Part shown: positions 7,535 through 15,300 of the stretch, piece by piece
Position numbering within the stretch: position 1 is the first letter of the stretch
How the letters are laid out: every line of letters starts with the position of its first letter
From: an uncultured Mitsuokella sp.
Lineage (GTDB): Bacteria; Bacillota; Negativicutes; Selenomonadales; Selenomonadaceae
Length of the DNA stretch: 32,498 bases
Direction of reading: 5' to 3'
Assembly: GCA_900770895.1 (NCBI GenBank)
Contig: CAAGMF010000240.1
Coordinates: 1 to 32,498, forward strand
Translations under genes and position numbers: made by a program
The notes under the pieces: generated by a model
The model's database searches: none
What the model was told of the DNA's origin: nothing
What the model saw: the letters and a program-made list of their open reading frames with translations, nothing else

Positions 7535-8296
7535 TCAGCGGCTCAGGGGCTGCAGGCCCCAGCGGCGGTAAATCCAGTGCTCGAGGCAGCGGACGAGGGC
7601 GTCGAGTCCGAGTCCGAGGACGCCGATGGTGATGATGGCGTCCATGAGCAGGTCGGCGCGCAGGTTGTTGCGGGCATCGATGATCAGGAAGCCGAGTCCC
7701 GACTGGGCGCCGACCATCTCGCCGGCGACGAGGAAGACCCAGGCGGTGCCGAGGGCGAGGTGCAGGCCGGTAGCGATGCGCGGGAAGACGGCCGGCAGGA
7801 TGATCTTGAACAGGAGCTGCGGCTGGCCGATGCCGAAATTCCGGGCAACCTTCAGGTATACGGGCTCGAGGCTCTGCACGGCGGCGACCGTCGCCAGCAG
7901 TACGGGGAAGAAGGCGGCGATGAAGATGATGACGAGGGCCGGCATCTCCCCGATACCGAAGAACAGTACGATGAACGGCAGCCAGGCCATCGGGGATACC
8001 GGGCGCAGGACCTGGGCGATGGGGTTCAGGTAGCCCCAGATGCGCTGGTACCAGCCGAGTACGAGGCCGAGCAGCATGGCGAGCACGACGGAGCTCGTGT
8101 AGCCGATGACGAAGCGGCGCAGGCTGTCGTAGATATCGAGGGCGAGGACGCCGTCGCTGATGAGCTCGCCGAACCCTTGCAGCGTGCGCCAGGGCGTGGG
8201 CAGCAGCGCCTCGTTCCAGCCACTTAGGCTGACGATGCCCTGCCAGATGACGAGGACGATGAGCAGGGCGCCGGTGATGTGCTTTACATTGTTCAT
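7535..8296 (-). CDS. NitT/TauT-type ABC transporter permease
   Basis: This 253-residue inner-membrane permease has six or so hydrophobic helices. It carries the BPD_transp_1 coupling signature as EVYLKVARNFGIGQPQLLFKIILPAVFPRI-like sequence (visible as VARNFGIGQPQLL plus ILPAVFPRIATGLHLALG), as in SsuC/TauC proteins. The ATG at complement 8294-8296 (MNNVKHITGALL) was chosen because GAAAGGGA precedes it and the first membrane helix follows at once. A longer open frame runs upstream through the end of the lipoprotein gene but lacks family similarity. It lies between the lipoprotein (59 bp gap) and the ATPase (22 bp gap). Confidence 0.93.
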   Translation of the reverse strand: MNNVKHITGALLIVLVIWQGIVSLSGWNEALLPTPWRTLQGFGELISDGVLALDIYDSLRRFVIGYTSSVVLAMLLGLVLGWYQRIWGYLNPIAQVLRPVSPMAWLPFIVLFFGIGEMPALVIIFIAAFFPVLLATVAAVQSLEPVYLKVARNFGIGQPQLLFKIILPAVFPRIATGLHLALGTAWVFLVAGEMVGAQSGLGFLIIDARNNLRADLLMDAIITIGVLGLGLDALVRCLEHWIYRRWGLQPLSR

Positions 8297-8355
8297 GATG
8301 AGTTCCCTTTCTAGCAGTCGCTGGAGCAGCCGGATCTGGTGCTCGCAGTCGTACG

Positions 8356-9327
8356 TTACTCCGTCAGCTCCGTGGCTACGAACTCCTCGTAGTCCGGGGC
8401 TTTTTTGATCAGGTTCGTTTCCTGCATGCGGCGGATGAGCTCGGCGTAGGCCGGGCGGGTGATGCGCAGGTCGTCGTAGTTGATCCACTGCAGGGAGAGG
8501 TCGATGACCGCAGGCTTCGCTTTCAGATAACGGCTGGCGATGTCGAGCTGGGCATCGTGGTGCTCGCTGAGGTAGTGGCCGGCGGCCATGTATTCCTGCG
8601 TCACCGTGCGCGCGAGGTCTTTGTTGGCGTCGACGAAGCCGCCGTTCCAGACGAGGGCGCAGCAGACGCTGTCAGGCCAGAGGTCTTCGGAGCGGGCCAG
8701 GATGTGGCCGGTGCCGAGTGCGATGGCTTTCGCTCCGAACGGCTCAGCGACGCAGTAGCCGGCAATCTGTCCCTGGGCGAGACCGGAGGGCATCTCCGGC
8801 GGGGACATCTCGACAACGGTGAGATCGTCTTCGGTCAGGCCGTACTGGGCCAGATACTGGTCGAGCAGGAGCTTGTGCGAGGACTGCTTGTGCGGGATCG
8901 CGAAAATCTTGCCTTTAAGGTCCGCGCCGCTCGTGATGCCGGGGCCGCCGATGATGACATTGCCATCGCGGTGACCGAGGGCGGCAGCCCGCACATCGAT
9001 GCCCTGCTCGCGGGCTTTTACCGCCAGCTCGATGAGGACGGCCGCGCCATCGATGCGCCCTGTGTTGAGGGCGTCCATGAGCTCGGGCCAGGAGCCGTAT
9101 TTGACGAGCTCGATGCGCACAGGACCGTCAGGCGTCTCGAGCTCCCGGGCAGCAAAGAGCGGCAGGGCGTGAGTGATCGGCAGGTAGGCCAGGCGGACGA
9201 CCTTCACGCCGTCCGCATCAGCCGCACGCGGCGTCGCAGCCTGCTGGCCGCAGCCGGCCATGAATACGACCGCCAGCACCATGGCAGCTGCCAGCAGCAG
9301 ACGGGGAAGAGCAGAAAGACGATACAT
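8356..9327 (-). CDS. NitT/TauT-type ABC substrate-binding lipoprotein
   Basis: This 323-residue secreted lipoprotein has a signal peptide ending in the lipobox MAGC (Cys26). The mature part is a class II binding fold of the SsuA/TauA/NMT1 group: RLAYLPITHALPLFAARE, VELVKYGSWPELMDALNTGRIDGA-like sequence, a DLKGKIFAIPHKQSSHKLLLD block, and EMSPPEMPSGLAQGQIAGYCVAEPF, the usual ligand-site region. The ATG follows AAAGGAG with 6 bp spacing. Upstream lie a short minus-strand hairpin with a T run, repeat copy B and the CooS-type gene. The ligand could be a sulfonate, a nitrate- or bicarbonate-like anion, a pyrimidine or a metal complex; nothing in the sequence decides. A link to the CODH-like enzyme is inferred only from position. 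Confidence 0.9.
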   Translation of the reverse strand: MYRLSALPRLLLAAAMVLAVVFMAGCGQQAATPRAADADGVKVVRLAYLPITHALPLFAARELETPDGPVRIELVKYGSWPELMDALNTGRIDGAAVLIELAVKAREQGIDVRAAALGHRDGNVIIGGPGITSGADLKGKIFAIPHKQSSHKLLLDQYLAQYGLTEDDLTVVEMSPPEMPSGLAQGQIAGYCVAEPFGAKAIALGTGHILARSEDLWPDSVCCALVWNGGFVDANKDLARTVTQEYMAAGHYLSEHHDAQLDIASRYLKAKPAVIDLSLQWINYDDLRITRPAYAELIRRMQETNLIKKAPDYEEFVATELTE

Positions 9328-9377
9328 AGGCGGCTCCTTTCATTTATGATACATATACTTTTACTATGAATTGGCTG

Positions 9378-9405
9378 AAAAAGAAAACCGACATATTGCA
9401 GTCGG
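9378..9405 (-). terminator. Short terminator-like hairpin between cooS and the ABC genes
   Basis: Read on the minus strand, CCGAC/GTCGG closes an 8-nt loop (TGCAATAT) and is followed by TTTTCTTTTT. The stem is only 5 bp, but the T tract is good. It follows repeat copy B after cooS, so it may end cooS transcripts or attenuate read-through into the ABC genes. Confidence 0.5.
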
Positions 9406-9419
9406 AAATCTTTATACAA

Positions 9420-9574
9420 AGCCTTCTCCTTAGGAGAAGGGGGACCGCGTCAGCGGTGGATGAGGTGTAGCTGGGACGTGGCTCTATATTTAGAGCTAAA
9501 TCCTCCATGTAGTGATTCGCTCTAGCTACACCTCTTTCGTCAGCTACGCTGACACCTTCCCCTGAGGGGAAGGC
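9420..9574 (-). repeat. Palindromic repeat element, copy B (MITE-like)
   Basis: This 155-bp element is the reverse-complement counterpart of the element at 238-400 and aligns with it over its whole length. It has the same AGCCTTC/GAAGGCT ends, the same terminal hairpins, the same long GAGGTGTAGC/GCTACACCTC arm and the same ATATAGAGCCACGTC core. The secondary hairpins differ in sequence from copy A (a TCAGC/GCTGA stem here against CGGC/GCCG there, and CTGACG against CTAGCG in the other arm) but stay complementary. It begins 5 bp beyond the end of the cooS reading frame. Confidence 0.85.
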
Positions 9575-9579
9575 TTATA

Positions 9580-11610
9580 TCACTCCCACCCTAGTGCTTT
9601 CCGCTGGGCCTTGAGGTCGGCGATGATTTCCTGGGCCAGGGCTTTGGGATCGGTGTTGACGTGCATGACGGAGCCGAGGGTCTGGCGCGTATCGCGCTTG
9701 AGGAAGTTCTCGACATTTTCCGAGCCCTTCACTGGCGGCTCGACGCAGTGGTAGGAGTCGATGCCGAACAGGCGGAACGCCAGCGAGGCATCGAGGCCTT
9801 TCTCGTTTGACCACTCGGGGCTGGCAAAGGCGTAGGGCATGTCCTTGATGGCGTGTCCGGCAGCCGCTGCAACCCCGCCGAATATGTTGCTGGCGCGCGT
9901 GTTGTCGACGCATTCGCCCATGTGCCAGACCGGCGGCTGATCCGGGCCGAGGAACTCTTTGAGCGAGGCCCCGGCGTGGCGCTGTCCCTCGCGGTTGCAG
10001 TAGCCGAGCTTCAGCAGCGGGAAGGAGGCGCAGCCGTTCGTGAAGATGAGGACGTTGTTTTTCAGCAGTTCGTCCGCCACATCGACGATGGCGCGCTCGT
10101 AGACGACGCGCGGGTTGTTGCAGCCGACGAGGTTCACGATGCCGAGAATCTGGCCGGAGCGCAGCGCGTCAGCGATGTGGTCGAAGCCGAAATCCGCAGC
10201 GACGTTTTCCGCTGTGAAGCCGACCTCGGCGGTGACTTCGTAGGGCGGTATGAATACCGGCACGTCGCGGCGGGCGGCAAAGCTCTCGATGGCGCGCGTG
10301 ACGATTTTCCGGGCGATTTTCTCTGTATCCTCGATATTGCTGTGGTGATGATCGTAGGCGTAGTGCTCAGCTCCCGGCAGGCGGGCCGAGTCGCTCGTCG
10401 TCACGACGGTCGTCTTGAAGCAGCGGGCGACATCCATGATGGACGGGAATACATCCTGTACATCGGCCACCCAGAGGTCGAGCGCGCCCGTACCGAGGAC
10501 GAGCTCGGCGCCGACGGCGTTCGAGAGCGGGATGACGCCCTCGTAGCGGTACATGGCCGAGAGACAGGAGCAGCAGATACCGTAGAACTGGATGCCCTTG
10601 GCACCGTGTTTTTTCGCGAGCTCGATGAATTCCGGCGTGTGGCCGATGCGGACGATCTCGCTGACGAGTGTCGGCAGATGGCCGTGGACCGCGATGTTGA
10701 CGTAGCCCTTTTTCAGCGCGCCGACGTTGACTTTCGATGTCGCGCGGTGTCCCTCGCCGAACAGGGCGTCCGTCGCGATGTTCGAGGCGACGACGCCGGT
10801 AAAGCAGAAAGCGAGCCCGCAGCGCAGGAACTGCTTCATGATGCTCTGCCAGTCGCCGTCCGTGCCGCAGCCCGTGCGGTGGTAGGCGTCGAACACCTCG
10901 TTGTAGGCCGATATCGGGATGATGTCGAGGTCGCGCCATACTTTCTGGCGCTCGGCCGGGGCCATGGCCTTGATCGTCTCGTAGTCGTCCGGCGTCGCCC
11001 GCGACAGATCGGCGAGCAGGACGTCGGCGAGCTTGCCGGCCAGTCGCTGCGTGGACTGGCCCCGCGTCGTGATGCCGAATGCCTGGCAGGCGCCGCGGAT
11101 GCGCTTCTCACCGAGCAGGGGCAACTTCAGCCGTCCCTCTGCCACGAATTTCAGTGACAGCAGCACCTCACGGGCATGAGCACCGTGCTGGGCCACGCCG
11201 GCTGCGGCCGAGCGCAGCAGGTTGCGGGCCACGATGAGGTCGGCATCGGCGCCGCAGACGCCGCGCGGCGATTTCGGCGTTATCTTGCACGGCCCCATGT
11301 TGCAGATCTTGCAGCAGACGCCGGCCAGGCCGAACGAGCACTGCGGCTTCTGCTGGTCGAACCGGTCGAATGTCGTATCGCAGCCGATCTGCTCCATGCG
11401 CAGCAGCATCTCGCGCACGGCCGGATCCGGCGTATGGTCGAGGACATCCTGCTTCGAGGCGAATGTCTTGCGATACTCGGCAACGGCTTTCATGTAGTCG
11501 CGTGTGCCGCCGTGGGTATGCGGATGGGCGGCGTCATGCTCATGGTAGTGCCAGTCGGCATGCTCGTGGACGTGGTCATAGTCGTGGTGATGCTGGTGCT
11601 CGTCAGCCAT
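9580..11610 (-). CDS. cooS: Divergent anaerobic Ni-Fe CO dehydrogenase catalytic subunit with His-rich N-terminus
   Basis: This 676-residue protein belongs to the CooS family (reversible CO oxidation by a Ni-Fe-S C-cluster, cytoplasmic). The first 33 residues hold 13 histidines. D- and B-cluster cysteines are present (Cys91 and Cys99; Cys100, 103, 108, 119). C-cluster region: an HGH pair at 309/311, ICC at 346-347, Cys497 (GCNNPR), Cys527 (FTNGC), Cys567 (HMGECVDNTR) and the catalytic Lys604 (EK, 37 residues after Cys567, as in CODH-II). The usual Cys of the DVQC motif is Asp386 (DVQDVFPS). The QHGAH motif replaces AHSDH but keeps both histidines. The spacing between Cys527 and Cys567 is about ten residues shorter than usual. 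No cooF, cooC or acs gene is in view. CO oxidation is therefore plausible but not assured; a related reaction is possible. Confidence 0.88.
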   Translation of the reverse strand: MADEHQHHHDYDHVHEHADWHYHEHDAAHPHTHGGTRDYMKAVAEYRKTFASKQDVLDHTPDPAVREMLLRMEQIGCDTTFDRFDQQKPQCSFGLAGVCCKICNMGPCKITPKSPRGVCGADADLIVARNLLRSAAAGVAQHGAHAREVLLSLKFVAEGRLKLPLLGEKRIRGACQAFGITTRGQSTQRLAGKLADVLLADLSRATPDDYETIKAMAPAERQKVWRDLDIIPISAYNEVFDAYHRTGCGTDGDWQSIMKQFLRCGLAFCFTGVVASNIATDALFGEGHRATSKVNVGALKKGYVNIAVHGHLPTLVSEIVRIGHTPEFIELAKKHGAKGIQFYGICCSCLSAMYRYEGVIPLSNAVGAELVLGTGALDLWVADVQDVFPSIMDVARCFKTTVVTTSDSARLPGAEHYAYDHHHSNIEDTEKIARKIVTRAIESFAARRDVPVFIPPYEVTAEVGFTAENVAADFGFDHIADALRSGQILGIVNLVGCNNPRVVYERAIVDVADELLKNNVLIFTNGCASFPLLKLGYCNREGQRHAGASLKEFLGPDQPPVWHMGECVDNTRASNIFGGVAAAAGHAIKDMPYAFASPEWSNEKGLDASLAFRLFGIDSYHCVEPPVKGSENVENFLKRDTRQTLGSVMHVNTDPKALAQEIIADLKAQRKALGWE

Positions 11611-11668
11611 AGTGCTCTCCTCCTATATTTTGCTTATAATACATATTAAAACTATATGATTTATCAAT

Positions 11669-11697
11669 ACTATACAGGCTCCGGGGGAATTTGTCAA
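11669..11697 (-). promoter_or_regulatory. Sigma-70-type promoter of cooS
   Basis: On the minus strand TTGACA (11692-11697) and TATAGT (11669-11674) are separated by exactly 17 bp. This is a near-consensus promoter about 60 bp upstream of the cooS ATG, which is preceded by AGGAGGAGAG. Confidence 0.8.
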
Positions 11698-11810
11698 CCG
11701 CTATGATGAAAAAAAAATATCTCCCGCGGGCAGGAATAAAGGCGGGTGACCGCTAAACATATTGCAGTAAGGGGAATAAAGGTATGAAGACTTTCCAAGG
11801 GGGAATTGGT

Positions 11811-12224
11811 ATGCATTACGAATTTACAAAAGACTATCTGACTGGCATCGACCAGATTGATAAAGAGCATGCGCATCTGTTCGAGATAGCGAACGAGACC
11901 TGGGATCTCGTGCATGATGAGCTCGTCACCGATAAATATGACCGCATTGTCGATCTGCTCGAGGAGCTGCGCGAGTATACGAAGACGCATTTCGCGCATG
12001 AGGAGGAGTACATGCTCTCGATCGGTTTCCCGCACTACTACAGCGAGCTCCACCAGCATAAGACGTTCGTAAAGAAGCTCGAGGATATCAACCTCAAGGA
12101 GCTCGATGCGAGCCAGCAGGAGCATATCGAGGATATCCTCGATTTCCTCGCGAAATGGCTCCAGGGCCACATCAAGGGGGCTGACCGCCGCATCGGTGCC
12201 AGCCAGGGCGTGCTGCCGCAGTAA
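11811..12224 (+). CDS. Bacteriohemerythrin, variant di-iron site
   Basis: This 137-residue single-domain hemerythrin is a four-helix bundle binding a di-iron centre for O2 or redox sensing/delivery in the cytoplasm. It starts with the family pattern HYEFTKDYLTGIDQIDKEH. By spacing to known bacteriohemerythrins the metal ligands are His20, His60, Glu64, His83, His120 and Asp125. The remaining position, normally His four residues before His83, is Glu79, with an extra His81 beside it. The ATG at 11811 follows AAGGGGGAATTGGT and gives the family's usual N-terminus; an in-frame ATG nine codons upstream (11784) also has a weak ribosome site. It is divergent from the oxygen-sensitive CooS-type enzyme, so an oxygen-protection role is possible but inferred. 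Confidence 0.88.
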   Translation: MHYEFTKDYLTGIDQIDKEHAHLFEIANETWDLVHDELVTDKYDRIVDLLEELREYTKTHFAHEEEYMLSIGFPHYYSELHQHKTFVKKLEDINLKELDASQQEHIEDILDFLAKWLQGHIKGADRRIGASQGVLPQ

Positions 12225-12237
12225 GGCGTGCTAGGCC

Positions 12238-12281
12238 GGCTCGGAATCAAGTGTGGCTGATAACCACCGTGGATTCGAGCC
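12238..12281 (+). other. Imperfect hairpin after the hemerythrin gene
   Basis: GGCTCGGAATC pairs imperfectly with GGATTCGAGCC around a GTGG/CCAC inner stem. It has no T run. It lies 14 bp after the hemerythrin stop and before the strong bidirectional terminator; it may protect the 3' end of the message. Confidence 0.35.
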
Positions 12282-12303
12282 TCATACTCTCTGCTATTGA
12301 AAT

Positions 12304-12344
12304 AAAGAAGCCGCTCGCGGGACGTTCTCGCGAGCGGCTTCTTT
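12304..12344. terminator. Bidirectional terminator between the hemerythrin gene and tpsA
   Basis: A perfect 16-bp stem, AAAGAAGCCGCTCGCG with its exact complement, closes a 9-nt loop. The stem ends in AAAG/CTTT on the two sides, so it can serve both convergent genes. Confidence 0.88.
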
Positions 12345-12385
12345 GATTACTGGATTGGGTCTTATCGTCTCAGTGGGTTGGGGAA

Positions 12386-15300
12386 TCAGTTCGTGCCATA
12401 GGCGTGCAGGGCGTCATGGTTCAGGTGGAGCAGATGGCCTTCCTGATTGTCCGTATCCGTCTTGCTGTCAGCTTTTGACTTAGATGACTTGGACGAATTC
12501 GTAGCTTTCGCAGCCGGCGTGACGCTGATGGTTCCGTTGTCCTTCATCGGAGCCTGCTGGATCGTCAGCATCTTCGTACCGGTGACAGCGGCCAGCGGGC
12601 TCGCGGTATTGACCGTCACGGCCTTGACTGCCTGGCTGGCAGTGGATTCGCCGCTCGTCGTATTGCTGTCCGAGCTGATGACTGTCACGCTGCTGTTCAC
12701 GACCGGGGTATCGGTGCGGCTGGCGGTCGTGGCCGGAGTGATGGTCAGCGCTGTGCTGTTCGAGGCGGCCTGCTGCAGCGTGTAGTTGGAGAACGTCGAC
12801 GTAGAGCCGTCGATGCTGCCCGTGATACTGGTCTGGCCGTTCGTGGTCAGGCCGGAGCTGTCCGTAGCCGTCCAGGCGACCGTGTGTCCGGAGAGGTTGT
12901 CATCGGAGTCGCCATTGACCCAGCCGGTGACCTTGCCCGAGTACGGGGTGCTCGCGGTCAGATCATTCAGATGGGCAGAGGAGCTGTAGCTCGTGCTGGT
13001 GGCCCAGCCATTCTCGGCGCTCGTGCTGTCAGCCGTCAGGGTCAGTACGGCCGGGGTGACGGTGACCTTGCCATTCACTGTGGCCGTGTCACCCGTGACG
13101 GTGGAGCCGTCCGAGACGATGTCGTAGTTCGAGAACTCGGCCGTCTTCAGCGTGGCAGACGTATCATAGGTGCCGATATCCTGGGTGTTGCGGCCGTTCG
13201 TGCCGACAGCGGCGTTCGTGTAGGTGACGTCGAAGTCCGACAGGCTGTCGCCGTTCACGAGGGCTGCGGAGCCGTCATTCGTCGATATGGCATAGTTGCT
13301 CTCGTTGAAGGCATTGCCATAGGTCTGATCAGCCAGATTGAAATTCAGATTGTCGAGATTCAATGTAGCTTTGGAGACCGTGGCCTTGGCCGTTGTTCCG
13401 TTATCGCCTTGGACAGTGATGTCGTAGTTCTTCGCGGTATTGAAGTTTGCAGAGAGGTCATAGGTGCCGACATTGTTCGTGAGCTTGCCGTCCGAGGTAT
13501 TACCATCGAGCGTGAGGTCGCCGGCATTCGTGAACGTGACGCCTGAGACCACGTCGGATTCGGAGTCGCCATTCACAGCGCCGGTGACAGTGACAGCATT
13601 GCCGTAATCAAAGGCCGTGCCGTAAGTGGTGTTGATATCGTGCAGCAGCACGGTAGCTTTCGCCTTATTGACGGTCGCTGTGCCGGCATTGCCGGTGGTG
13701 ACATAGTAGTCCTGCAACGTCGAGCCATTGTCGCTTGCCGTGATTTTGTAGGTGCCTGCATCGTTCGTCGTGCGGCCGGATTCGCTGCTGATCGCGCCAT
13801 TCGTTATCTTGACGGACAGTTTGTGCGAGTCGTCCTGGATACTTTCGAGTGTATCCGAGCCCTTGAGGCTCGAGGTATCTGCGGTGTAGAGGATGCCGGC
13901 GGCATCGACCGTGTTGCCCGAGGAGTCCTTGACGGTCGTGTTCGAGGTCGCGTCAGTCGTATAGGTGTTGCCATCCGAGTCAGTGTAGGTGGCCGTGCTG
14001 TCGCCATAGGTCAGGGTGGCATTGGCGACATTGAGCTTCATCTCCGCCTTGTTGATGGTCAGCGTCGGCGTGCCGACAAAGTAGTAGCCGAGCGGATCGG
14101 TCGAGTAGAGTACGGTGTCATCCGTCGTGTACGTGCCGGCATGCTTACCCGATAGCGAAGCATTACTATTATAGAGAATCTTCGAATTGCTCGTGTAGCT
14201 ACTGTAGTCGGACGCGCTGACCGACTGCTCGGAGCCGTTGTACGTCTTGGTGACCGTCGGAGCATCCGCAGTGGTCAGGAACGTCTTGAGCAGCGGCGTC
14301 GAGAGACCGTCGTAGATGACCCAGTTGGAATCCTTGAGCAGGTCGGCATAGGTAGAGGCAGAGTAGATATCGCTGCTGCTCAGCTTCGTTATACCTGAAG
14401 TTACGCCGTTGTACCAGCTGCCGGTGTCGGCATAGTAGGCGGAATTGGTGACTTTGCCATAGGTGCCATTATTGCAGGTTATGGCATAGAAGGTCATACT
14501 GCCCGTATCCCCCGTGTCACCGGTTTGAATGGAGTAAGCATGATCTATCGTGCCGTAATTGTAGCCGGCCACACTGCCCATTTGGTTGCCGCCCGTCGAT
14601 ACCACTTTGCCCAGGTTCAGGACATAGGATGCGGTTGAGGTATCAGAGGTTGACTTGGAACCGATGCTGCCGGCGATGCCGCCAGCATTCTTGTTATCGG
14701 TGGTGATCGTGCCGCTGTTCAGCGCATCGGTTACGGTCGAGTTGTCATAAAGCTGGCCGACAATGCCACCTATTCCCTGAGCCTTGCCGCTGTTGCTGCC
14801 GGTTATGTTGCCGCCATTGTATACGTTGGTGATTTTTGCACTGTTCTGCGTATAGCCTGCGATGCCGCCAACGTAATTGGTGCCCGTTACGGCAGCCAGA
14901 TTATAGGAATCCGTTACACTGCCGCCTTTCATCGTACCGATGAAGCCGCCGACATTCTGCCCTGTGCCGGTGACCGAGCTGGTCCCCGTTATCTTGACAT
15001 TCGATATCGTAGTATTGGTGGCTTCGCCGACCACACCGCCGGTCACTTTGCCGCCGGCTACGGTCAGGTTGTTCAATGTCACATTGCGGATGTAGTCGCC
15101 GTTCGTGCGGGTGAACAGGCCGCCGGTATACTGGGTGCCGGATTGATTTACGGTAATGCCGCTGATGGTAAATCCAGCACCGTCAAAGATGTCTCCGGTT
15201 TTATTGTTGCCCTGTTTTGGCGTGTACCCGGAGCTGGCATCTATATCGGCACCGAGGATGTAGTTCTCACCATCTTTCATGGCATTGAGACCGGCGAGGT

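Noticed and set aside
8297..8488. Longer N-terminus for the ABC permease overlapping the lipoprotein gene
   Set aside because: The extra residues are not membrane-like and share no family similarity. The ATG at complement 8294-8296 has a ribosome site and leads straight into the first helix.
11700..11810. c-di-GMP riboswitch before the hemerythrin or the EAL/GGDEF gene
   Set aside because: Neither leader contains the GEMM-I core or the usual tetraloop-receptor sequence; only short GC pairings were found.
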